NCBI GenBank assembly: GCA_032719365.1
Contig: CM064873.1
Coordinates: forward strand, 10,202,501 to 10,266,500
Reading direction: 5' to 3'
Source: Prinsepia uniflora
Taxonomy: Eukaryota; Streptophyta; Magnoliopsida; Rosales; Rosaceae
DNA: 64,000 nucleotides
The translations under genes were made by a program, and so were the position numbers. This document shows positions 21,926 through 32,635 of this stretch, one piece after another. Numbering within the stretch: the stretch's first letter is position 1; every line of letters starts with the position of its first letter. The notes below the pieces were generated by a model. That model did not search any database. It was not told the DNA's origin and saw nothing but the letters and a program-made list of their open reading frames with translations.

Positions 21926-24478
21926 TTAAGGAAACAAAAAAGGAAACTGTTCCCGCATCTGAGCCTCGGGCTCCCATGTGGCTTCTTCCACGTTTTGATT
22001 CCTCCAAAGGACTTTCACGAGAGGAATCGTCTTCTGCCGTAGTACCTTGTCCTTCCTGTCCAATATCTGTACTGGTTGTTCTTCGAAGCTCAAATCCTCT
22101 CGAAGCTCGATAGGTTGCTCCTCCAATACATGTGAGGCGTCACGTACGTACTTCCGCAACATGGACACGTGGAAGACGTCGTGAACCTTAGAAAGTTCCG
22201 GGGGTAAAGCCAATCTATATGCCACCCGGCCAATCCTCTCCACAATCTCATAAGGTCCAATGAAACGTGGACTCAGTTTTCCCCGTCGGCCAAAGCGAAT
22301 AATTCCTTTCCACGGGGACAACCTCAGGAAGACAAAATCTCCAACCTCGAATTCCAAATCTCGGATCCGTCTATCAGCATAACTCTTTTGGCGATCCTGT
22401 GCCGCCCTCAACCTCTCCTTGATAACGCGGACTGCTTTCAGGGTGATATCCATCAACTCCGGCCCTACGGCCGCTCGCTCCCCAATCTCCATCCAGCAGA
22501 TAGGTGTCCTGCACTGTCGACCATACAGTGCCTCGTAGGGGGCCATCCCAATACTCGCCTGGTAGCTGTTGTTGTAAGCAAATTCCATCAAAGGCAAGTG
22601 AGTATCCCACGAATCCGGAAATTGCAGTACACAAGATCTCATCATGTCCTCCAGGGTCTGAATAGTCCTCTCAGACTGTCCATCGGTTTGTGGATGGAAA
22701 GCGGTACTGAAACGCAGTTTCGTTCCCAAGGTAGCCTGAAAACTCCGCCAGAACCTGGAAGTGAAACGCGGATCGCGATCGGACACGATCGACTCCGGCG
22801 TACCATGAAGTCGGATGATCTCCTTCACGAATAATTGAGCCAGTCGGTTCGGTTTGTAAGTCTCTTGTACTGGCAGAAAATGTGCTGACTTTGTTAATCG
22901 GTCTATAATCACCCAAACTCCGTCAAATCCACTCCGGGTCCTTGGTAACTTAAAGACAAAGTCCATGGTGATGTGGTCCCACTTCCACTCGGGAATCGGT
23001 AGTGGCTGCATAGCCCCATACGGTCTCTGCCGCTTCGCCTTAACCTGCTGACAGGTTAAGCATCTGCTCATAAACTCCGCAATGTCTCTCTTCATCCCTG
23101 GCCACCAATAACAGTTCCGGAGGGTACGGTACATCTTTGTACCTCCCGGGTGCAGAGCATACGCTGAACTGTGGGCCTCCTCCAAAATCTCGGCCCGTAA
23201 CTCTGTCTCTGCTGGCACACACAACCGGCCCAATTTCACCAGTGCCCCATCGTCTCGGATGGTAAAGTCCTGCCGTTCCCCAGCCTCAACTTCAATCCTG
23301 TAGATGCACAATATCGGGTCCTGAAGTTGCGCCTCAATGATCCGATCAACCAACACTGGCCGTACGTGGAAACTGGCCAATAAAGCTCCATGCTCATCCG
23401 TATCTAGAATAACCCCAGCCTTCCGGAGTTCCACCAGTAAAGGAAGATACACCATCCTCAGGTGTGCAATAGATCCCGCTGATTTCCTGCTGAGCGCATC
23501 TGCCACCACATTAGCCTTACCCGGATGGTACTCGATCATACAGTCGTAATCCTTAATCAACTCCAACCATCTCCGTTGCCTCAAGTTGAGTTCCTTCTGG
23601 GTAAATAGATACTTCAGGCTTTGGTGGTCGGTGTATATCCTGCACGTTGCACTGAAAAGGTAATGTCTCCAAATCTTCAAAGCATGAACTACCGCCGCCA
23701 ACTCCAAATCATGGGTAGGGTAATTCAACTCATGAGTTCTTAGCTGCCGTGATGCGTAAGCGATCACCTTACCATTCTGCATTAATACGCATCCCAAACC
23801 TTGTAGTGAGGCATCACTAAAAACTACAAACTCTCCACTGTTGTCGGGCAATGCAAGGATAGGAGCAGTGGTCAAACGATGCTTCAATTCCTGAAAACTC
23901 TGCTCACACTGCTCGTCCCAGATGAACTTCACTCCCTTCCTGGTCAAACGAGTCAACGGTGCAGCAATCTTGGAGAAACCTTCCACAAATCTCCGGTAGT
24001 AGCCTGCCAATCCGACAAAACTCCGCACCTCTGTCACTGTCGTCGGTCTGGCCCAGTTGGTCACCGCTTCCGTTTTCTGGGGATCCACGTTGATCCCATC
24101 AGCCGAAATCACATGTCCCAGAAAACCAATGCTGCTCAGCCAAAACTGACACTTACTCAGTTTGGCGTACAACCGTTCATGCCTCAGCTTCCCTAACACC
24201 AACCGTAGGTGTTCCTCATGTGCTCGGGCACTTCCCGAGTACACCAAGATGTCATCGATGAAGACAATCACAAACTTGTCCAGGTAAGGTCGGAAAACTC
24301 GGTTCATCAGATCCATGAATGCTGCTGGAGCATTCGTCAAACCAAAAGGCATCACCAGAAACTCATAGTGTCCGTAACGAGTTCGAAATGCCGTTTTTGA
24401 AATATCCCCCTCCGCAATCCTCAGCTGATGATACCCAGATCGCAAATCAATCTTCGAGAAGCACTGTGCTCCCCGCAA
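21926..24478 (-). pseudogene. pol: E2 pol: reverse transcriptase, RNase H, integrase, chromodomain
   Basis: 850 codons in frame with the upstream ORF and separated from it by a single TAG at 24479-24481. Residue numbers count from the TTG after that stop. RT core with FVIVFIDDILVY (FIDD about 73-76). RNase H with SDAS (D222), E259, D284 and D327. Integrase zinc finger H436/H443/C473/C476 and catalytic D506, D567, E603, the last two 35 residues apart as expected. A C-terminal chromodomain (about 816-848, VKVLWRNQ and ATWEPE) places it in the plant chromoviruses, Tekay-like. All catalytic residues remain. The 3' end stops 20 bp before the polypurine tract. The only clear lesion is the stop, where other elements read FDQLRGA. 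Confidence 0.9.
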
Positions 24479-25978
24479 CTAGTCGAATAAGTCATCAATC
24501 CTGGGTAAAGGATACTGGTTCCTCAGCGTCACCTTGTTTAGCTGTCGGTAATCCACACACAATCGGAGACTCCCCTCCTTCTTCCTCACAAACAACACCG
24601 GTGCTCCCCACGGTGAAGTACTCGGTCGGATGAATCCCAACTCGACCAACTCCTGTAACTGTGTTTTGAGTTCCCGTAATTCTGCCGGCGCCATCCGGTA
24701 CGGTGCCTGAGATATAGGTCGGGTACCGGGGAGTAGTTCAATGGTAAACTCAATCGCCCTCGGTGGTGGTAATCCAGGTAGATCCTCCGGGAACACATCC
24801 GGAAACTCCCGCACCACAGGTATCTCCTCGATACTCGGAGTATCAACTCGCTCCGACACAACGTGTGCCAAATAGCCCTGGCATCCCTTCCGTAGAAGTT
24901 TAGTAGCAGCAAGTGAAGAAATCACTTCAGGCAGTGAACCATCACGCTCCCCCTGAAAGATAACTTCCGGCAAGCCCGGACTCCGCAGAAACACTTGCCG
25001 ACTACAGCAATCAATAAGCGACCCATGCTCCGCTAACCAATCCATCCCGAGAATCACGTCGAAGTCATGGATGTCCATAATAATCAAGTCCGCTGGCAGA
25101 TCCACCTCCTCAATTCTCACCGGGCACCTCCGAATCACCTGATTCACCAAGTACACGACGCCCATAGGTGTGCCAACACCCATCTCACTATCTAAGGCTG
25201 AAACCTCACAATCTAACATACCGGCACAACGCCTCGAAATAAAAGAATGTGTAGCCCCCGCATCCAACAATACTCGCACAATAAGGTTCGAGATATGAAG
25301 TGTACCTGTAATCACATCCGGGGCTGACCTCGCCTGCTGCTGAGTCACTGCAAAAACACGAGCACTGGGCCCCGCAGTCTGCCCGCGCCCACGTGCGCCA
25401 CGTCCAGCACCCTGTCCTCGGCCTCCGGCAGTGTTGGAAGCCGAACTCTGTGCAACACTAGCACCTCCAGTATCGTTGTTCCTCGACAACGACGGGCAAT
25501 CTCGGGCATAGTGGCCCGCTCCTCCGCAAGCAAAACAATTAACTGTCCTCGGTCCATCCCAAGACCCTCCTGATGCACCACTCCAAGACTGATGCTGCCC
25601 AGCACTGGATCTCGATCCGCCCCTCTGAGAGCCCCCTGATCGACCTGACCAGCCACGACCTCGCAAAGATGTGGGTGCTCCACGGTAACTTCCCCCCTTA
25701 GAGATCTTCCGGCCGGTTGGTCCCGGATGGGGACGATCCCGGCGCCGCCCCTCGCCTGACGATTGTCGCGCCTGGTGTGCCGCCAGACTGGCCTCGACAC
25801 GAACTGCAGCGTCGACCATGTCCCTCAGAGTCGCATAAGTGGCAGCCGTCACACCTGCCCTTATCTCTCCTCGGAGCCTCAACTCAAACCTCTGGCATTT
25901 TTCCTCCCCAGTACTCACAAAAGCTGCCGCAAAACGGGAAAGCTTCCCGAAAGCCTGTTCATAGTCTGCCACAGACAT
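24479..25978 (-). pseudogene. gag-pro: E2 gag C-terminus, protease and start of RT
   Basis: Starts inside capsid (ADYEQAFGKLSRFAAAFV, preceded in frame by FLDQYYPRSF). Capsid tail to about residue 70, then a glycine/arginine/serine-rich stretch (75-145). CCHC zinc knuckle CFACGGAGHYARDC (148-161), protease active site LLDAGATHSF (D239), then the RT N-terminus with LPPPRAIEF and CVDYRQLNK. It ends IDDLFD followed by TAG, whose alignment with other chromoviruses implies a CAG to TAG change. Upstream it is in frame with 26072-26284 across a TGA, so gag-pol was one long frame. Confidence 0.9.
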
Positions 25979-26071
25979 ATCCCCCTGCTCTAGTCGCAGG
26001 AACTCTGCCTCTCGTGCCGCGCGAAATGATCGCGGGTAGTACTGATCTAAGAACCGAGCACGAAAGACCTC

Positions 26072-26284
26072 TCATGTGGTGGTGTGGACAGACCACCCTG
26101 ACATCTCAAGACCCTGCCACCACCGGTAAGCTTCGCCTTCCAGTAAGAAGGCCGCCAAAGTCACCCGTTCGCCAGGTGGGCAATGCATCACTGTAAAGAT
26201 TCTTTCCCATTTCGCAATCCACTCATAGGCATCCTCGGGGTCAGATCCCCAGTTGAAAGGTGTGGCTCCCAACCGTTGAGCCCG
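26072..26284 (-). pseudogene. gag: E2 gag N-terminal fragment
   Basis: Reads RAQRLGATPFNWGSDPED, MHCPPGERVTLAAFLLEGEA and YRWWQGLEMSGW, then TGA at 26072-26074 where related gag (P1) reads TW-E. The codons after the TGA continue the same frame (EVFRARFLDQYYPRSF). The first roughly 25 gag residues seen in P1 are absent; upstream of 26284 the sequence is unrelated, marking a recombination joint. Confidence 0.8.
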
Positions 26285-26980
26285 CGGAAAGTGGAATCGA
26301 CCACGCAACACGTGTACACCCGTACACCAACTACTTAGACAAAACTTGTCTACACCCAAACGTACCACTGGTACTCAAAACGCAATGACTACATTCGACC
26401 CCGTCGAATGACTGAAACTACTTGTTTCGAATTTGACACCACTTGTCAAATCGACCCTCTCGTTGACGCAACAACTCGACGGTTTCTCTCCCACTCCCAC
26501 TAGGAGTCAGCTGACCCCACTCAACAATTTATGTTGTCACATCCTGACAATCTGTCACCACACAGTTGTTGTCAGTCGAAAACTGACACTAGACTCACTC
26601 GTGGCTACACATGCCACCAACGTACTCGACTCACCAATACCCTTACCGACATTTCACACGACCTGTGTGTAATTAAACACTTCGGAATTACCATGACCCA
26701 TTGCATAGTAATGTCCGGTCCACAACCAATCCCATGGTGTCGGAACCAATCCGACTACAAACACGTTCACCGACACACCTCGGGTATATCCCGTATACCA
26801 TAACTAGACATCACAAGTCTACAAGGTATTGTACCTCGAACCATGTACGAAGTACACACATCTACCTAATAACCAGACTACAACCACCTAGGTTATAGCC
26901 GAACACGTTCCAATAATGGAGTACGTTTGCCCAATCCAGCATGAGACAAATCGAAACTCCACCCAACATCTAGTTCCAAT
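26285..26980 (-). other. Segment related to the P0 direct repeat, fused to E2 gag
   Basis: Between about 26440 and 26980 the minus strand aligns with the 9110-9550 part of the P0 repeat (shared order: GTTCGAGG, GGATATACC, GGTTAC-like and TGACAGT-like blocks). It lacks the LTR end and primer site seen after that repeat in P0. 26285-26440 is unassigned. Confidence 0.45.
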
Positions 26981-27220
26981 TCCGAATCTGAATCCGCAAT
27001 TTCGTAAGAAATCCCGGATCCAAGCCCAGACATCACATTTTTAACTCATTTCCAAATCCGAATCCGAAATCATTATTCCGTAAGCTAGCATTTGGAATAA
27101 TCATTCCGTACCCAAATCCAGAAATATACTTTCAAGTTCCAAAATCGAATCCCGAATCGTCACCCATAAATTCGATTCCAAATCCCGAAATCTCGTTTAC
27201 ATTTACCAAGACACACCAAA
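26981..27220 (-). repeat. Fragment resembling the LTR A module interior
   Basis: Blocks such as CCGTAAGCTAGCAT and ATCGAATCCCGAATCGTCAC match 280-510 in LTR A in the same plus-strand order. An inserted or recombined LTR piece inside the E3 leader. Confidence 0.5.
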
Positions 27221-29277
27221 ACCGAACCTATCGGTTACCCGTTCAATACACTTGATTGATTTCATAGGGAAGCCAATCCAACCTCCACACGTCTAAGGTT
27301 GACAAAATTCAACTACCTTGAAAACCTACTCACCCGAGTAGAATACCATACGGGCCCCACTTCGAAAAGAGGTTCAACCCCGTCATTTATGACTCACGTA
27401 CCAAGGTAAGAGTGATATACTCTCCCCCTATCTGAATCATCAAGATCACGACCCAGATAGACACTGTGTCCCTGACAATAACGTCAAAATCCTAGATCGC
27501 CACAACGATCGACAACCGACTCCCACAACTAGACAGATCAGTCAACGACGAGACACGTCGAGACTGCGGATTCTCACGGATTACCTTGTATCAATCCTTG
27601 TCATTCCACCTAGGAAAACCAAGGATGATCCAAAATGATGACGTCAAAACTCATCCTACGTGGATGCAACAAAACTCACTGCACTCGCCACGCCATGTGA
27701 CACCACATCGTCTGCCACCAAGCAGAAAATGAAAAAAATCTCGTTTACCTAATTTCAAATACGTAGCTCCTCCTAATGACCTCGCAACACACAAGAGCTC
27801 ACCAACCAATACACGCTCAACGTACTAGTAACTACAGTCAATGTCTGCCAGGGCAGAAAGCAAGAAGTCAACCCCAATGACTTCGGAATACCAATCACTA
27901 AGAACGAACACCACTCTTGTTCCCCAATCACAACTCTCCACGAATCTACGGTTCCAACCATGTTGGAAACAGACATGCTCCCAATGAGACGTCAGGTCTA
28001 ACCGCTAGACTTCCTACCTCCCCAACTCACTTGGACATCCCCGTGTCCACAATCAGTCCGTTATTGTTCCGTTCACACATCCCAACCTTTACAGGTTCAA
28101 CACTCGGTTTCCCAAGTTCTCAATTATACCTTTTTAATCAACTCCTTACTGGTTATCTCACCACTATTGGGACTTATCCCAACACATCACAATCTTAACT
28201 GGATCCCATCCAGTCCATCACTCAACCACTACCGAATCTCAAAGACCGAACATATGTTCATCATGACGGAGTCACACCCCAACTTGTGGCTCATCGTCAA
28301 CACCATTACCGACACTAGCACCAGCGCTAGTACCAGCACCAACACACTATCAACAACACTAGTATCAGCACACAGGCATCCATACTCGCATCAGCACAAA
28401 AGTACCAACCCGCAAACATCCATACCTGCACACCGTGTGCAGATACGACAACCCTGGATCTCCGTTCATACCGAACGACGATCCCGTACCTCACGACTAT
28501 GGGTACCACTATTCTGACAATCCACATAAGGAAAATGAACGTTCCACGAACGTCCCCTGATCCCCAAGTATTATGACCACACTGATTACCCTCGATAGCC
28601 AGTCATCTCCATATGACTCCCGACTAACTGTCATTGCTATCGAGATCCACATCCATACCTCACACTAATACCCGATCAACACGGGATTCCATAATTTATC
28701 TCAGAACCGTATCCGTAAATCGAATCCCACCTCAACCACTCGTCGCAGTACAAGTTCTCATCCACCAGTCACAATTAAGGTTTACCTTTTTAATACTAGG
28801 GTTCCACAATCACACCCGATGGTTCAACCGAACCCAACCACTTCCCGTAATATAAAATTCACAACCTGACCGACCCCGCGGTCCTGACATCGAATAGACG
28901 TCAAATCCAATCCTACCATCCCATCAACGTGGGTTCCACCACTAGGTCATCGGCCAACTCCGATGAACCAACATCCCGCACACTAGAAACCACCACAAGG
29001 GTTCACATTTTTAAACCATTACTCACATGAGGTTCCCCGAACCTGGCTGCACCTAGCAGCACAACAACCCAATATGACATGACCGAACCTACGGTCCCAC
29101 AATACCAGTTCATCACAATCAACCCCACTTGGGTCGAATCTCATTAACGCACGGCGTATCGGGCCAATCACACTCCATCCACTATCCAAACCCAAAAACT
29201 ATCTATCAGGTTGATAACGAATTGCAGCCCAATGAGACATCACACCCTCGACCTGCGCACACAATTAGAGCAACCCT
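27221..29277 (-). other. Non-coding leader of E3
   Basis: Homologous along its length to the P0 leader (10034-12600), starting next to the primer site with GGTCGAGGGTGTGATGTCTC. Low-complexity CA-rich text near 28310-28440. No protein recognised; ORFs here are short and unsupported. Confidence 0.55.
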
Positions 29278-29289
29278 GCTCTGATACCA
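29278..29289 (-). other. tRNA-Met primer-binding site of E3
   Basis: Minus strand TGGTATCAGAGC, three bases (ACT) after the LTR end. Confidence 0.9.
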
Positions 29290-29884
29290 AGTTGACAGGA
29301 CCCATCCCAATCCCCCTGGGATTACCGTGGAATGTGCCCTGCTCCCGTCCAACAAGGAGTGTCAGACAAGGGATAACCAAGAGCCACTGCCCAACTGGGG
29401 CATCCAGAGTGCACAAGGACCGATGGAGGAGGTGTGCAATGTCCCAGTCTCTGATGCAATCGCATCCGTGATCAACCTGAAGGGCATTAAAACCAAAAGC
29501 TGTGACTGGACAAAAACTAATAAGTTTACCAAAAACATTTATAAGACATTTATGCCCTCCAATAAAAACGTATGCATGCCACAAAAACCAGTAACCAAAA
29601 CGTTTGCTCAACCGAGCCCTTAGGGCCTTAGCCCAAAAACCGTTAACCAAAAACCAAGTGTGGGAACTCAGCCCAAAACTGTGGAATACCACCACCATAC
29701 ATATTAAAACCATGTGGGTCACCACCCACGACCATAAATGAACATCAATTCAAAAATCCAAAACCATTTAGGGTCCCCGACCCTGCATACCATTTCATAA
29801 CCAATAATCCATTTTTACCACATAACACATATCCAACCAATAAGCCATTTTATTCATTAATCCATATTTTACCATTACCATCAC

Positions 29885-30022
29885 CAGCATCCCAGATGCT
29901 TAGCGTCCCAGATGCTAGACGTCCCTGACGTCATATCTCACGGTTTCATAAGCTACGCGTGCTGCCCGGGGTCTCTCCGGGTCCATATATCTGACATCCC
30001 TGATGTCTGACGTCCCTGACGT
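29885..30022. repeat. Microhairpins with CCA/CCT loops
   Basis: AGCATC-CCA-GATGCT, AGCGTC-CCA-GATGCT, GACGTC-CCT-GACGTC, GACATC-CCT-GATGTC and GACGTC-CCT-GACGTC lie here. Arms change together between units, apart from one GT-type mismatch. Confidence 0.75.
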
Positions 30023-30240
30023 CAATCATAGCAATCCTGCTCCTGAGTCATCATACGGTCCGGCTGCTCCGTATAATGACCCCTCGCAGGCAATGCACCG
30101 TGACTTCCCCAGTGTCCCAGACATCTGGAGGAGACCATCATATATCCTTGTATCCAGATGGTATATGGAAAACAGTTTTATTAAATCCTTTTATCACATC
30201 ATTACAATTGGGCCCTGCCCGAAATTTCCATAAAACCACA

Positions 30241-30600
30241 TAATTCCATTTAGGGTCCCTGACCCAAAATCACAATTATTAAATATAGGGTCCCTGACCC
30301 GATATCACATTTATAATCCAACTGGGCCTCATGCCCGATTTTATGAACCACTGGGCCCACGGCCCGATTTGTAAACCAACTGGGCCCGCAGCCCGACTTT
30401 ATAAACCCACTGAGCCCACGGCCCGAATTCACAAATCAACTGGGCCCCTGGCCCGAGAACATAACTCAAATGGGTCTCAGCCCGATTTCATACCAATTGG
30501 GCCCCTGGCCCGATTTCATTAACCAACTGGGCCCCCGGCCCGATTCTCAAATGGACTCCAAGTCCGAAATTTCCAACATAATTGGGCCTCAAGCCCGAGT
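30241..30600. repeat. Array of about a dozen covarying GGGCC-type microhairpins
   Basis: Roughly one unit per 25-35 bases. Stems include GGGTC-CCT-GACCC (twice), GGGC-CTCAT-GCCC, GGGCC-CAC-GGCCC, GGGC-CCGCA-GCCC, GGGCC-CCT-GGCCC (twice), GGGCC-CCC-GGCCC, GGACT-CCA-AGTCC and GGGC-CTCAA-GCCC. Spacers are AT-rich (AACCAACT, CGATTT). ORFs through it have no family. Confidence 0.8.
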
Positions 30601-32316
30601 TCATATTTTCAATTTCAAAACCATTTCATCATATTATATCCAAATCATAAATATGGAAAATCCATGTAAAACTGGAAACCTCGATTTACGTGCAAGCACG
30701 TAAATCGCCTCGAAATACGTGAAACCGTACAATTTACCAACAACCAAATCAACATCACACAATCACAACCATAATCCATATAAAACATTTAAGCATGCAT
30801 AGAATTTATAAAACCAAAGTCCACTCACAGACCGTTTTAACCGTGTGCCTCGATACGCGTGCCACCGGCCCTCCCGGGCCACACCACTATCACCGGGACT
30901 CCCAATCCTGTCCAAATCACATTAGAGGGTTACTAACCTCATCATTAACATCCTATCAAAGTCCCGTAATTTTCCCGAATTTTTACTTATTTTTAAACTT
31001 AATTTAAAACCTTCGGATATCCCGAACAATATCGAGACGGTGTCCGATCGACACGAAACCAATTCCAAAATGTCCGTTACATTAGATAGGACAGAAGTCA
31101 TGTTGACCTCACCTCGAGATTCGTGCCCATGCGCCGTCACGCGCCGCCGTGAGTGGCTGCGCGTGAAACTCACGCGCCTGCTACAGTGCATCGTCCTAAC
31201 CCGTATGTCTGGTAAACGGGTCCAGTTTACCCGCGAGACGACCCGGTTCCAATCCTGTCAATTCGATCCTAATTCCTTCAATTGATCATTCCATTAGTTT
31301 CGTTTTAAGTCCAATTACAAGTCTGTAAACTCAATTACACAAATCCTTACCCAGATTCCCACGATTCGACGATGATCCACGAAGAACACCCGGTTACTGT
31401 GCAATCATGGAACTCCCTCAATTGCTGCAAGTTTCATCCAATTGATGATTCCAGAAGCATCAATGGACCATGAGGAACAATTCCCCCACATCAATTGCAT
31501 CAAACCTGTGCTCAATCGTCACGACTCAAGCTCGAGCACCGTCACTGTTCAACAATGGAGTTCCATCGATCTCGATCGGTTTCCTTCAATTGATGAACCC
31601 AGAAGCATCGTGGGATCATGAGGAGTCATTTCCCCACAACAATTGAGTCAATCGCAGCTCCAAACTCCACGACTCATCCTCGATTTCTTCCTCTGTCACC
31701 AAGCTCGATCAGAGCCAAAACGGCACCAATTCTTCTCGTTTTTGACGTGGATCGACTCGTCACAACCTCAGTAAGATGTTTCCAAGCTCCAATTCGATCA
31801 TCGCAGCTCAATTCGTCCAATTTGATTTTCCCTCCCAAAACTTAATCTTTCGAATTCTCAGTTCCTCCTCACTGTCAATCTCTCGTGTTTACCCAGTTGA
31901 ATTCACTCTCAAATCGCTCACAAATTCACACTCTCAAGTTCAGCAATGGAAGAGGAATTGGTTGGGAGAGTATTGGATTTGGTTGTACACGGTTAAGGAA
32001 AATATGGAGATTAATGGAAATTAAAAGATTAATTAATTAATTAAAAACTAATTAAACATCATCATGAGGTCTCCCCCAAAAACATGGATTCTGATTTCAA
32101 GGGATGAGTGACACTTGTCACTCATCCAGGTGTGTAGGGTCAACGGTCACTATTCATTATTATATTATTATTTTAATCCGAGCCTCGGTTCGTTAGTTCG
32201 TTTCCTTGACCAAAACGTTGTCGTCGAATCTCCGATTTCGGCATGCCGCCTGTCGTTGGATTCGTATCGACGATACCTACGTAACGGTCCTTGGCCCTCG
32301 CCCATCGGACATCCCG

Positions 32317-32507
32317 ATCAAAAAGTCAACATTTGGCCCCTAGTATGCCAAATTACCAAAATACCCCTCAACTTCCGAACACCGTAACTTTCTCTACGAA
32401 TGTCGGAATCGAACGTGCCACCTGTCTATGAACTCGTGACGTCCCGAACTACGTCACGGTCATCGGTCAAAGTCCATTTGACCGCCCGATCAAAAAGTCA
32501 ACATTTT
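32317..32507 (-). promoter_or_regulatory. U3 W-box/TGACG cluster of E3
   Basis: Minus strand: GTTGACTTTTTGATCGG, GGTCAAATGGACTTTGACC, GTGACGTAGTTCGG, GGGACGTCACGAG, then a second GTTGACTTTTTGATCGG. The clearest copy of the shared U3 block. Confidence 0.5.
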
Positions 32508-32635
32508 GCCCACGACCAGGGGCAAAACAGTCATTTTGCACAATTTGTCCGATTCCGCCCTACTAACCACCGTTCAACCTCACTAATCAAGATTAATGAC
32601 TAATCTAATCCTGGAATTCGGGACGGGTCGTTACA

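Larger units (their letters stand above)
29477..30828 (-). other. Intron-like module in E3 LTR (1352 bp)
   Basis: Begins GTGAGTGGACTTTGG at 30828 with ATGCATGC near 30800. It ends with GTGGCATGCATACG, TTTTTGTCCAGTCACAGC, a T-rich run and CCCTTCAG at 29477. It contains two microhairpin blocks, 30241-30600 and 29885-30022. Confidence 0.6.
29293..32635 (-). repeat. E3 LTR (3343 bp) with primer site attached
   Basis: Starts TGTAACGACCCGTCCCGAA at 32635 and ends GGGATGGGTCCTGTCA at 29293. The neighbouring primer site shows it is a 5' LTR. Same family and length as solo LTR F. U3 boxes 32507-32317, GC-rich block about 31190-31130, exon-like end GCGTATCGAGGC near 30855, module 30828-29477. No matching 3' LTR of E3 follows, so E3 is a partial element. 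Confidence 0.85.

Noticed and set aside
21871..25993. Plus-strand ORFs opposite E2 gag-pol (for example 22388-22834, 25717-26196)
   Set aside because: They are antisense shadows of a well-supported coding frame.
30241..30600. CRISPR-like regular repeats
   Set aside because: The units are palindromic words with varying stems and short AT spacers inside a plant LTR; there are no constant repeats, unique spacers or cas genes.
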